A stretch of DNA of 64,000 nucleotides, taken from the NCBI GenBank assembly GCA_011109175.1, contig RDEW01000015.1, positions 266,310 to 330,309 on the forward strand, given 5' to 3'. Shown in pieces: positions 43,183-55,679 of this stretch (position 1 is its first letter; every line of letters begins with the position of its first letter). The translations under genes were made by a program, and so were the position numbers. Origin of the DNA: Dicyema japonicum. Taxonomy: Eukaryota; Dicyemida; Rhombozoa; Dicyemidae. Below the pieces are notes generated by a model. That model saw only the letters and a list, made by a program, of their open reading frames with translations. It did no database searches and was not told where the DNA came from.

Positions 43183-45875
43183 ATGATTCCATTTATTTTG
43201 TTTACTCTCCATTATTCAGTCTTCTCGGATTGCTCTGTACACCAAAACTGTTCCTCTTGCATGTCTGCTGGATGTGCGTGGTGTGCCGAGGATAGACTGA
43301 CTATTAAATCTCAGGAACATTACAACCAGTTTCGTTGCTTTCCTAAAACAGAGACATCAACAAACTGCAAATATCTTATTAATGAGACCAGTTCAGTCAC
43401 TGTAGAGGACTATTTTATAAATTAGACAAATACTGTGGAATCAAATGGAGTCTCCCACACGGTGGGTGTGGAATTTAATCTTAGGCCGGGTTTCTGAATA
43501 TTTTAACATTTTATAGCATCTCCTGTGTCTACAAAAATACTTTTATCGAGTACTACTTCCAAAAGAGTCGACATTTACTTATTGGTCGATGGGAGTAAGT
43601 CTCTCGAAGATAAGCGCCCACCATTGGGGTCATATTTATCAACGCTTGTAGTGGTGGTTATTACAATATTAGTAAATTCTTTCGACGGTTTTGAAGAAAT
43701 TAGACTTGGACTGGGAATATTTAATGATAAAACCACCTCTCCGTTCATCGATGACTTCCGTTTAATGTGATATTCGTTTCACATGTTTTAGCAACAACGA
43801 TCAGTGTGCAACTGATGTCTGCAGCTTTGGTTACTCCTATTACAACGCTGAATCCCTCCAAAGCAAGACGTATAACTTATCTGTAATGTGATGAAATAAC
43901 CCTCAGAATAGACTCTCTTCTCTTCCGTCGGGGAAAAGACTGTCCGACTCAAACGGAGGTTTTGATGCTTTGGTTCAGGCAATGGCGTGTTCGGTAATAA
44001 ATCAACTAATCCAAAGTCTGATATCGGGTGGAGAGAGGATGACAGTATCAAATTAATAATATACTTGTCTAACTCCTTGCCGAGGACTGCGGGGGAAGGC
44101 AAAGTCAGTCATCGATTTATCTTAGATGGGATACATATTGTCAGAAAATGACAGACAGTGTCATCTAATTGAGTCAAAATATGACAGCTATTCTGTCAAA
44201 TATGTAAACATTTATATTAACCACTAGGACTATCCCACAATCGAGGACATCAACATTCTTTCACGAAAAGGTGGGTACAGAATACTTTTTCTAACAAATT
44301 CAACCTTCAGCGACTTTTATGAAGCAGCACGTGAAAGAATATTCGGTGCCCAGTTGATGTCCTATGACGATCAATTCTTTGAAAAAAATATAACCAAGGA
44401 CCTCATCTATGCTATCAAAGTTGTCTTTCAAGCTCACAGAATAGAAGATCACTTATTCAGTCTCCGTTGACACTGAGCCCAATTCGTTTGACATAAAACT
44501 AAGCTGCGAAAAGTAATAGACGACTAAGTTTAGTGACCACTACAAAAATCCCCCAATCACGTGCGAATCAGCCACAAGCAAACACTATGAGGTGTTTATC
44601 CAGGCTAGAATGAGCAATAAAAATAAGGGAGGAGTACATTATAGCAGTTTGATGACAAACAGTGATTATAAAAACATTAATCTGGCTATAGAACACACGT
44701 GGTCATGCCCATGTGAAGTAAAATAGTTAAATTGACTTAAGCAACAAAACAAGGAAAAGTGTTCATACCACGGAACCTACCAATGTGGACTCTGTTATTG
44801 TGATGAAGGATATCTCGGGGGAGAATGCGAGTACAGTGAACTGGAGCTGATAGAACTTTACAAAAAATGCATTAAGTAATAAATATATATATTTCAGACC
44901 TGGGACCGATGTTGTCTGCTCAGGACAAGGCACGTGTGTGAATGGAAGATGTAATTGTTTCGACACATATTTGAGTGAAATCAAAAGTTCTGACGAAAAA
45001 TATTGCGAACGTGACACAACATGTGGGGAAATCAACAATGTCGCTTGTGGAGGTTGATCTTAGCTGATTGCTTTAGGCAGAGGGGACTGTTCATACGGAA
45101 AGTGCATGTGTCATGAAGGTTACCATGGGAACAACTGCGAATGCACAAGCAATGTAGATGTCTGTCTTACTGAGGACTCTGGTCATCCTGAAAAATATGT
45201 AGAATAAAATATTTATGCCAGAGAATATGCAATGGTGTGGGAAAATGTGTTTGTGGGCAATGTCACTGCAACAAAGAGTCATACTACGGAGGTCCACAAT
45301 GTTCGGTTGCTGAGGAAGTATTGCATATATTAAACTGAGAATTACTCAAATCTGTGTTTTCGACATGAGAGATGTGTTCTCTGCATTAATAGTGGAAATT
45401 CATCATGCGAGAATGCGTGTGACCAAGAAAGCAAATTCTCCTTTTGGAATGATTTGGACTATTATGGTTGTTCTGTTGAGGATTCTCGTCAATGTTACAC
45501 AAAATACCACGTTTTTGTTTCCAACGAAAATATTCACTCTGTTTTGATTCACGGACATTCGGGTTATCAATGATTTGACAAAATTAAGAATGTGAAACCA
45601 TTAAAGGATCGATGATGTTGTGGCAGAGTGCTGTAGTGATTGTTGCGTGGTTTATATTGGGACTCCTGGCTGTCTTTGTAATCACAATTCGTAACAGAAA
45701 AGCTAACCGCGAAGAATGCGTCAACTTTATAAACGACTCCGTGGATGTCACGTGGATGGTAGATAATTATGATAATTTGCAGAATGCACAGCCTCAGTGT
45801 ACAGTCAAACAGACAAATGGTACATATAATAGTTTGGTCACATCCAGCACATACGACGACCCAAAACACTTTTAA
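43183..45875 (+). CDS. ITGB: Integrin beta subunit, 17 exons with 21-27 nt introns
   Basis: ATG 43183 opens a short signal peptide, then a PSI domain ('CSSCMSAGCAWC'). 'GVEFNLRPG' leads into the betaI domain with MIDAS 'YLLVDGSKSL' (DxSxS), 'SDSNGGFDALVQAMACS' and 'IGWRED'. Then come hybrid segments ('KITYSVSVD'), about four Cys-rich I-EGF modules ('YQCGLCYCDEGY', 'CVNGRCNC', 'GDCSYGKCMCHEGYHG', 'GKCVCGQCHC') and a beta-tail domain. One transmembrane helix ('VVIVAWFILGLLAVFVI') and a tail of about 60 aa end at TAA 45873. The partner would be an alpha subunit in cell adhesion at the plasma membrane. Introns: 43402-43425, 43490-43516, 43648-43672 (one base off frame), 43767-43791, 43883-43906, 43994-44016, 44104-44125, 44204-44227, 44420-44444, 44513-44533, 44718-44741, 44876-44897, 45053-45076, 45199-45221, 45318-45339, 45563-45588. 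The tail has no NPxY motif. AATAAA follows at about 45881. Confidence 0.93.
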
Positions 45876-46848
45876 TTATAAATAAAATTATAAACATTTC
45901 TTTAAATCATTCAATCCGCATTTTAACCAAAAATCAGCAAATTTTTAAAAATTGACATGAAACGCTACAAATACGATTTATAGACAAATTCCTACTTTTT
46001 TGATGCACTACTAGCAAGATTGATTGGAATCACTTTAATCAGAGAATTTGAATAATATTGTAAATTTAAAGTCGAAATGCTATCATTAACTACTTGGAAA
46101 ATTATTTAAACGTTATTTAGCAGATCTGTCTATGATTGCGGAGCAAACGAACGAATAATCCACCAAGAAAATGTTAATGTATCCCAAGTATAAAAGATCA
46201 TGGCAAAAATGTTCCAAACAACATTAGAATAATCTGAATCTTAGAAAACTTTTCTCAAAGATGTGTGATTCAGGACAAAAAGGTGAAGAGATAAATATAA
46301 TGTTTGGTAAGGTACTCCGATAGTAGATCCTATGTCTATTATTCTAATGGATATGAGTTTTGCCGTTGAGAGTTTCCGCTTTTGAGTAACTTTTTTCTGA
46401 AACCATTTCTCTCGATTAAGTTTCCAACTGCTGGGTACAAAAACATAACTACTGGCCGAGATTTATTCCTAATTTTTTTCAAAAATCAGAAATCCCTTGA
46501 TGGGCTTTTCTTGTTTAATTCTTTATGAAGCTTTGTCACGTCCACTCTCATGAATGAAAACGGTAAGTCATAAAAATGCGTTTACGAAAATTCAAATGAA
46601 CATGGTAAAATCAAGCTAACTAATCACGTTATACCGACAAGTTGCAGCAACTTGAGCATGTCTCAATGGAGGAGGATTGCCTCCCGGTAAATTAATATCA
46701 ATGGTTCTCTTTCGAGATACATTAGGTCCTCCAGGGCACCACCAGAACTTAAAGAACTGATGATCCACATTATTTAATAACCCCATGAAACTTGCTATTC
46801 GTGAAAATAAATTAATTTTCAAAAAATATTAATATTATTTAGTAATTT
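45876..46848. other. Convergent spacer between integrin beta and CIMAP3
   Basis: Holds the integrin polyadenylation signal and, for CIMAP3 on the other strand, the 3' flank. An open frame at 46616-46822 (minus) is Pro/Arg-rich without a known domain. Confidence 0.4.
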
Positions 46849-47562
46849 TTATCTACCATACAGACTAAGGTAAGCTCGTTTATTTAGAAAACGTTTTTTT
46901 TGTTTTGTAGTTTCGAGCTAAATATTATTTTGGGAATTACCATAACTGTGTGTGTTGGAATTGTACTGAGTTTTTCCGCGAAAGGTAAGTTTTGAGGTTT
47001 TCCACCGAAGCACTGCTTCCATTCGACCTTCCGGTTTATAGGAATATCCAAATTATATGATGTTGGAGACGGTCCTTCGAAATGCCTTTATTCACTGTAA
47101 ATGTCAACTTTTTGTTTGTCTCTCTACTTGTCCCAGAGTTGAAAGGTTCATAGGCACTCTTGATTTTCTTTGATGTAATATTTTGATATTTTCCTGGGTG
47201 GACAGAGTTATCGGTCTTTAAATTTAGATTTTAGTTTACTCCGAGTTTTAGGAAGCGTTTTTCAGTTCTGGCAGCGAAATTATAACCACTTCTGCTGACA
47301 ATCATGACATCATTGACATGTGCCATGGAGGTCATCAAATCTAGTAGGACTGGCTTTTGTACCTTTTCGACTTCATAACTCCCAGGTCCTAAGTGAGGAG
47401 AGGAGGATGATACAAGCTGAACTGTATTTCCCAGTCTGTCGAACACGGGGTCACTTGGATATACCATTCTCCTTTGTCCAGTCCCGAAGGAGATGTTACT
47501 CTTTTCATTCGTATTAAAAACTGTCTGATATTAACCTTATTACCATTATCCAAGTTAAACAT
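46849..47562 (-). CDS. CIMAP3: Ciliary microtubule-associated protein 3 (pitchfork)
   Basis: Start ATG 47562; stop TAA 46849-46851. After splicing (introns 47543-47521, 47317-47294, 47239-47216, 47108-47086, 46940-46918) the protein matches the whole pitchfork layout: 'SFGTGQRRMVYPSDPVF', 'SSPHLGPGSYEVEK', 'GYNFAARTEKRF', 'VHPGKYQNITSKKIKSAYEP', 'GPSPTSYNLDIP' and the conserved end 'RFLNKRAYLSLYG'. The GPGSY and PSPxxY motifs are sperm-tail PG-rich type repeats found in proteins of ciliary microtubules; pitchfork is tied to the basal body and the start of cilium disassembly. The length (about 190 aa) equals the vertebrate protein. The 47317-47294 intron needs a 24-nt removal ending ...CAGC, one base beyond a normal CAG acceptor. 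The presence of this gene implies ciliated cells. Confidence 0.88.
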
Positions 47563-48663
47563 TGCTGCTAGGCAACAAATTTTATTATTCCAACAATCTT
47601 ACTTTTAGGGAAATCACCACACATTATTCGCATTGCAGGGCACACACTTCCCGACCATAGTCGAATCATTAACATAATTGTAAATATATTTTTTGGATTT
47701 TTGAATTACGGAATAAAATATTTTACGATTTAATTAATTGGAATATATCAGGGTGGATCATAAATCCCTTGTTATCATTTGGGTTTAATTTTAAGAGTAA
47801 ATACTATATTGAATTAAAAATGACCAAGATCTCGAAATTCAATTTAACACGAGTCAATTTCACACTTTTGTGTTATCAAACTAAGATTCCCGAACTGTCT
47901 TCAATATTGTTGTTTTCCGACTTGGTATTGCGTTGAGATAGGATTCAGTCTACTTAACCATATGATGAGTAAGAAACGTTAGTTCTTACTAAAAGAATCT
48001 CAAATATAGATTAACCTTTACCAAGGTCAAGGATCACTAATTATAACATTACTATTTATGGTTATTATGAGGAGGGGACACAAAAATGTTGAGAAACATT
48101 ACTATAGACAATCTGGTTCTATAATGAAGTATCATTCGTCAAAACCAGGAAGTACCGTAGATCTACAAGAGATAAGATTGATTCCGAGATGACTTAGATC
48201 ACTAACTTGTATGTGGACAGATTAAAAAATTACAACGGACTGGGATTGTTTGTCTCTGATTTAAAGTCAACTTCAATTTAAGACGCCTATTTCTGAGAAG
48301 TAAAATTCGATTTGATTAAAGTGAATGGACATTCTATTTTGTGATCCTACGTCGACCAGATGCTTCTTTTGTTCAGGACTTTTTTTTATTTTCAGTCTGT
48401 CACAGGGCCATGCCCACAGAAGAATGAAGACAAAATCTTTAATTATCATGAAACTGAGTGGATATCATCAGCTTCCGACCAATTGACCACTTCGATAACT
48501 GTACATAATTAAACAAGAATAAATTGAAAAAATCATTGCTGACAGTAGTTTCGTTCCACCTGCTTTTCATCCCCTTATGACTGACTGGTAATAAAAAATT
48601 AGCTACTAAAATTGTCACACTATAATGGAGATGGCTATTGAAATTTATTTCCAAAGACCACAG
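47563..48663. other. Spacer upstream of CIMAP3
   Basis: AT-rich. It must contain the CIMAP3 promoter near 47563-47700, but no element was recognised. A featureless frame is at 48439-48654 (minus). Confidence 0.4.
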
Positions 48664-51010
48664 TTAACAAAAACAAGAAATTATATGATTCCGGCGAATT
48701 TCAATAGGGATCTCAGCTTGGCCCGGTGGTCTTCCCTCGATCCAACACAAGCACGCTGTGGACGAGTGATCCTCTGGTATCGTTGAGTTTTTCTTATTAG
48801 GTATTCTAAGAGAGTAGGTGTAGAATTTAGATCGCCTTTGATCCAGTTTTCTATCACAGAAAACGCTCTTTTTTGAATAGCCGCAATTCCTGGGCATTCG
48901 TCCAAGAAATTGAGGGGCCCCATGATGCATATGATATGCATGGCTTGATGTACTGGCTGTATAGTGATTTCAGAACGGGATGACTTCCGGTCTTCCATAA
49001 ACCAGAGATCCCTTCTAGAGGTTGATTTTCTTTTCACATTTGTTTAAAACAATTCTCACGTGGCGCGAGAAAATCATATGGGTGTCGAATACTACTCCCA
49101 GGATCTTCTGCCATTTTTGAATGGCAACTTGTTTCCATATTCACTGTCCTGTTGGATATTCTCTTATCAGAGGTAAGGAGAAACGTAACCGATTTTTCCG
49201 GGCTGATCGACAGACTGTTTTCATTTAACCAGTAGATTAAGCAGTTTATTTGTAATTTCTCCGAGGCGACCTGAATGTCTTGGTCCCTGGATGCAATAAC
49301 AATATTATCTGCATAAGTCAGTAAAAGGTCATCCTCATGCTTCGGAGTCGCGATATCATTCAAGAAAAGGTTGAAAAGTATAGGGGACAGAGGAGATCCT
49401 TGGGGTATTCCATTTGGAATTAAACGGGAGCTCGACCATAAGTTTCCCAAACAGACTCGTCCTCTCCGTCCACTGATAAAATTCACCAGCCAGATTTTGA
49501 AATTCCCAGGTATATCCGTTTGATATATTTTTCCTGTGAGTCTTTTTCTTGAGATGGAGTAGAATTCCTTGTGAATGTCTACAGAACATAGAATTGTCTT
49601 TTTGTGCCTGAGTTTGTTGGTGAATTCCGAGCGAATATAATCACTCAGGCATAGTAGTGGGTATCCGTCGAGTAGGGGATTTAAATCCGTGTTGGAATGG
49701 TTTCTCTGGGATTGTTCCTCTGATCTTTTGAAGAACTAGTTTTTCCAGAATTTTCGACATCGAGGCGAGTTTCCATAGTGAGGGGATCGCGTTTTCCCTT
49801 AAAGACCAATTATAGATCTTTGTAAGGGTCCTGATCCCATCCGGTGTCCAAGATTTTTCAGCAGGATAACAGGGATTCCATCTGGGCCGTGGGAGTAGGT
49901 AGTCTTTGTATTGAGTAGTGCTTCTTTTACATCCGTTTCTAAAAGTAGGAAAATAACCTGTCCCTCTTCGGCTTTTCCAAAGGAAGTTGACCTGTCTTGA
50001 TCTTCCGTTTCTCTTTATGGGCAATTTTCACATAATACTTCATAATGGAATTCAGATCATTCTGGCTGTATTCGCATTAGTCGTTGGTCTATCATCAGCC
50101 CTTGATATGTCCCGAATGATTTTCCATACTTGGCGGTTGTCCGATTTTGGTTCAAAGCTGTGAGAACTCGTGACCATTTTGCTTTCTGTATCTTAAGTTC
50201 TTTGGCCTTTATGTTTTCATTCAGTGCTTTCAGTCGGAGTTTTGCCTCGGTTAAGCGAATTCCAGCTTTTTGAGGCTATTTCTTTCCTTGACCGAAACTA
50301 TCTTTCCAAAGCCTCTTGTGTAGCAGGTGTGTCTTATTGGGACAGCCATTTTTCTCCTTGTAGAATGATGTCATTTATGTGATACACCGCCTTGTCAAGG
50401 GAGGAAAAATCCTCCAGATTTACGTCAGCCAAACGATATTCAGTAATAATCCGGAAAAGTTCCAGTTTACGGATTGTATATGTAGGTCTGCTTCTTATCG
50501 CAAAATACCTCCCTCCTGATCTTCAATAAAATAGGGTGTGGTTGCTTCTGGTATCGTATATGACAGACCAAGTTACTCTTGTAGAGAGCAAATAGTGATG
50601 TCTGGGGATGTAGGTTGGTCAGAATTCATGAAAGGGGTTCTTGTGTGTTTCGAGGGGTAATTAATGATCATCAGTTTTCCAGACTGCGAGAGTAGAAGTC
50701 TTCCTCTTGCATCGGCAGGCTGACTTGACAACCAAAGGGGATGTTTGGATTCAGGTCTCCGCAGATCAAGATATCCCCCATATTTTCCAAAGTAGATAAG
50801 TCAACCATTGAATACTTCTTAGGGCGTGATCCAGGAGGAGGTATGTAGACGTTTACCATAAACAATTTTCCTTTTGTTGAACTCACAGAGATTCCAATGG
50901 TTTCCGTGGTTTCATCGTCCCTAAGGAGTTTCTTTATTTCTGATGAACAGTCCTGATACTTGAGTCCCTTTCTAATAATCGTTAGTAGTTCACCTCCACA
51001 TTTCTATGTA
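48664..51010 (-). pseudogene. Jockey-like non-LTR retrotransposon, diverged minus-strand copy
   Basis: Minus strand, 5' to 3': endonuclease part 'FMVNVYIPPPGSRPKKYSMV' and 'GDILICGDLNPNIPFG' (50860-50740); linker; pre-RT 'AIPSLWKLASMSKILEKLV' (about 49780-49725); motif A region in pieces; 'NFISGRRGRVCLGNL', 'GIPQGSPLSPILFNLFLND' and 'LLLTYADNIVIASRDQD' (49345-49275). The catalytic box is YADN instead of YADD, so the RT is dead independently of frameshifts. It ends with 'RACVGSREDHRAKLRSLLKF' at about 48740-48681. Same family as the copy at 5.06-7.65 kb. Confidence 0.85.
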
Positions 51011-51039
51011 CGATCTTTCCGAATAACACTGAATCTAGG

Positions 51040-51740
51040 AAAAATAGGCGAAAGCAAATGGTCCTTTTCAGAAGTGTGTTACGCGCACTCTGAGCGCCTC
51101 CAAGACTATTCTGTCTGGTGGACCACATGACGCCACGTTTTTAAATTATCAAAATAAAACTATAATTTTTATTCTCTTGTTTGTGGTTTCGAGGTTAATA
51201 AATTACTAATTAAATGTATTCAGTTCCCAAAGTCACGGAAAAAAAATTTACAATATCATACAAGTCCATCCACAACCAGCAGAGAAGGAAGATACCGTCC
51301 AATCCTTGCAGTTATTGAAGCCCCCAATGTAGTGTGAGACAGCGAATGATCTTTTTTCGTGCCACTCTGCTACTGGGTCCAACCTGAGGAAAGTAGCTCA
51401 CATGAGACCACCACGAAAATTTATTTATTAACCCAGGATACACCAAGAAAGAACTAATTAAGTGTATCCAGTTTCCACTTCCACAGAAACAGAGTCCATC
51501 CGAAATCAACATTAAAGGAAAAAGACGTCCATAGTTGCAGTTGTGGGAACCCCTCCAGTGGAGTGGGGGAGAGCAAATGATCCTTTTTCGTGCCGGCCTT
51601 GTACTGGGCGCCACCTAGACAGGTGGATTACATGACGCCACTCTAATAGGAAGAGAGAGGAGGAACAGGCAAACAAACAGAAACTTCAGCCAATTAGCCA
51701 CAAAGAACCACATGGCGCCACGCGACCACGAAAATAGAGA
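51040..51740. repeat. About 235-bp unit repeated roughly three times upstream of spermidine synthase
   Basis: Shared landmarks in order: 'GAATGATCTTTTTTCGTGCC' / 'GCAAATGATCCTTTTTCGTG' / 'GCAAATGGTCCTTTTCAGAA', then 'CTGGGxxCxACCT', 'CACATGA(G/C)(A/G)CCAC', then ATAAA-rich sequence, 'ACTAATTAA(A/G)TGTATxCAG' and 'GTCCATCC'. Starts are near 51045, 51330 and 51565. The units differ by many substitutions. A 100-codon open frame on the minus strand across units 2 and 3 is probably fortuitous. Confidence 0.6.
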
Positions 51741-51870
51741 GGCTTTGACCAAATAATCAACCATGGGAATCTTACCCCCAGATATAATAATTAAAAAATA
51801 TTAAATTTTAATTAAATTTAAATCAGATATTAACCTGAAATCAGATAAACTTTATCTACACGTTAAATAA

Positions 51871-52781
<911 letters not shown>

Positions 52782-54380
52782 TCTTACTAATTTTTATTTT
52801 AATAATATGGAGTTGTTTGTAGACCACGTGGCATACAAAGGAAAGGGTGAATGGTTATACTAATCAGGCTAAGGTACTCGCCTCGCTATATGACGGATGT
52901 AATCCTTTGCCTTTCTTCTGACGGATTTGGGATGTCTATTATATCGGGTTTCTGAATTCTCAAATTAATTGTGCATAAAATGAAGGAATTTTGATGTGAT
53001 AGTCTTCTTTGGGATGGAAGAGAACTATTAGTTAGATTATCAGTTCTAGGATGTTCTTAAATAATCGACTAATTAGGTCATATAGTTTACTTAATGACCT
53101 CACTTTTCTCATTGGTTATTATAGCTCCAGGCACACAATATAGGGAATTAAAGTTATTCTATAATCAAGTGGTCCCAGTGTCTGCGCCTTTCATCACATT
53201 TCGGAGTCATTTAAAGTCTTTCGTAAGCCCCCAGAAAGGGGAAAGTTTATTTTCAAGTCTCACGTATATTCCAGGTAGACATGAATCTCTACTGAGAAGA
53301 AACTTAATGTTGCTTGTTTTAAAATTCATCCATCAGTAGATTATCTATGATAGATACTGTTCTTATCCATGTTCCTCCAAATTGAGACACATGATATTCG
53401 AACTCGGACTTTGGTGGGAAGTTTCCTTATGGGTTTCTGATATCTTCTGAGTTCATTGAGAAGGAAACCGAGACTTGAAATAGTATTGTTAGTAGGAATA
53501 TACCGCATTGAGGAAATGAAGACAGTACGTGTAACCCATGCTATAGCCTCCATAACTACGCAACCAGTACAACCCCCAAATCAATTAATAACTAGGACAA
53601 CTGGTCGATAATACTTTGAATTAATAGACTTAACGTGACACTTTGCTACAGATATGCACAATGTGGCATTATAATAAGGTTAATCTGCATCAAATACAAC
53701 TGCTAATACGGTAACAAAAAGCAAAGATTAATAATAATTCACTTGGTGGTTCCGCAATTGCTATTAAGAGTTTCCATGAACGCTGCGGGCTACTCGAGCG
53801 TATTTCCCTCGCAGTTTGATAGTCATGCAGTTAAGGTCGTGGCCCTCAACTTTCTAATCCCCGAGGTCACCGAAAAAGAAAGACAAAATATAATAAAACA
53901 TTAAGATGATATATGTCCCCACAATTACTTCTGTGTTACTCAATCGTACTCACTACTCATTCTCTTATGCTTAAACAGAAAATTGATTGGGGAAGAGAAC
54001 TTATGATCGACTTTCCTTTGCCCAGGACAGAGATAAATGAATCACATTTTTGCCTTATTCACAAAAGCAAATGAATCAGGCTCCGCATCTACGGTAGCAG
54101 CTTCTGTGAGTAAAGGATCGATCCATAAACTTATACTAACTTTACTAGTACAGTTAGTTGACTCGGTGGAGCATTGATTCTGACAAATTTTATTTCTTTG
54201 TTCAAAGACTGAGAATCACCATTAAATTAAGAGAAAATACGGCCATTAGGTGATTCCAGCCTTTCTCAGTCACCACCTCATCTTTGTTCTGTGTTCCTCA
54301 CAAGGTCCCAAGTACAAGCTTGCGAGCTCGCGCTACTGGAAGAAGTTTAAGTGAGATTAACCACGCATTCATCACTTCAA
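52782..54380. other. Intergenic, no gene seen
   Basis: Contains two unremarkable open frames (53094-53339 plus, 53341-53553 minus). At 53790-53890 the minus strand has 'TTTTCGGTGACCTCGGGGAT', slightly like the end of dispersed repeat R. No firm feature. Confidence 0.35.
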
Positions 54381-55302
54381 TATGATTTCGAAGGTGTTAA
54401 GGTTTACCAAGGAAGACGAAAACCTTTTGAGAATTTTAATTACTGAAGACCGGAAGTCCTTGATTTTCTTCAAGTATTTTTATTAGGTTTTTACCTCAGG
54501 AGCGCAACAGTTTCTGACGGTTGGCTCAATGTACTGGATAAATAAGATCCATAGCGTCGAGATGAAAGAGCTCCTATATTGCCAAAGAGTGCCTTTGTTA
54601 ATTTGTGTTTTCGATTGGAAGAGGAAAACACATTCACTTGTTTTAAAGTCACGAGAGGTCAAACGTTACATCTGATATTTTTATTGCGAATTTGTTTGCG
54701 TTTTAGAACCAGTTTTGGGACTAAGGTAATCAATCTTCTATTTGGGGTTGAGTATTGAGTAAGGAGATTAGTTTCCCTGAGATTTTAGCAGATTAGTAGA
54801 AAAGACATAAGTTTTTAAGATGAGGGGGAATATTTGAAAGCTTTGTGGCTGCTTTGAGGAACGATGGAGTTTTCCTGATTGATGAAATATCATAGGTTGA
54901 TGATTATGTCTTGAAGAGGATTAATTCGGTCTTCGAAGTGAACAGAAAACTAATATTGGTGAGAAAGGCTCTGATGTCCTAGGAACGTCCTCCCAACCGA
55001 TTGAGACCCACCAATTTTTTGAATATTAACTACCATGAATCCTGGTGGGGACTTTGGAAAGAAATAGATACTCAGTTATATTATGTTAACCCGGCTCTAC
55101 TGAACCATTTCACCGCCGATCACATTGCACTGTTCACAGTCCGACTTTTAAAATATATTTTTATTGTTTCTGTATCAACCAGCCTATATCTGAAATAAAA
55201 GTGCATGACATTGTGTTCTTGATCATCCATGGAATCCATAAATTGGATATCAGAAATGCAGACACTTGCAAACTTTATATGAGACTTATTGCCTTAGACT
55301 AA
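54381..55302 (+). CDS. Unidentified gene, fragmentary exon reading
   Basis: The frame from ATG 54381 reads 'VLRFTKEDENLLRILITEDR' and continues after a 26-nt GT-AG candidate intron (about 54473-54498). Later exons read 'IHSVEMKELLYCQRVPLLI' (about 54549-54610), 'DDYVLKRINSVFEVNRKLIL' and, across a 24-nt intron at about 54960-54983, 'ERPPNRLRPTNFLNINYHES'. Then comes 'ADHIALFT' joined over a 45-nt intron (about 55138-55182) to 'PISEIKVHDIVFLIIHGIH', and the frame closes at TAA 55302. The middle (54650-54880) could not be joined in frame. I do not recognise the protein; globular, hydrophobic-rich, probably cytosolic. Confidence 0.4.
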
Positions 55303-55679
55303 AGACTAAAAATATCTGGTTTTTATCAATCCTTAACCTATGAAAAACATAATAATTAGGATTTCCTGGGAAGTTCGTGTCTACTTGGTACGTCTTTGTT
55401 GTAGTCAAAATACGGGTTTACAAGACTGTGTGAACAAAATTAAACCATCGGTTTCGTCGCTCTGTTTCTACTGCCTCCTTGATGACCGCAGGATAGGCCA
55501 CCTTTTCTCTTTTTCTGGTTCGGCTTTATCTTCCCCGCTAAACTATATCCATCAAAATGATATCTGACATTTGGGAGTTACTTTTCAGTTAGCCATCGAT
55601 TTCCTGCATTTGAAAAGACCAGGGCAAATACGCTAGATATTCTCGTTATAATGTTCATTTTTTTGGTTGACGTGGTGAC

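Noticed and set aside
45085-45110. RGD adhesion ligand in integrin EGF-like module
   Set aside because: The GRGDC there is the usual position of the xGRGxC pattern in integrin EGF modules, structural rather than a ligand motif.
51312-51614. 100-codon open frame on the minus strand
   Set aside because: It lies entirely across two diverged units of a tandem repeat, and the translation repeats itself in a way explained by the DNA repeat.
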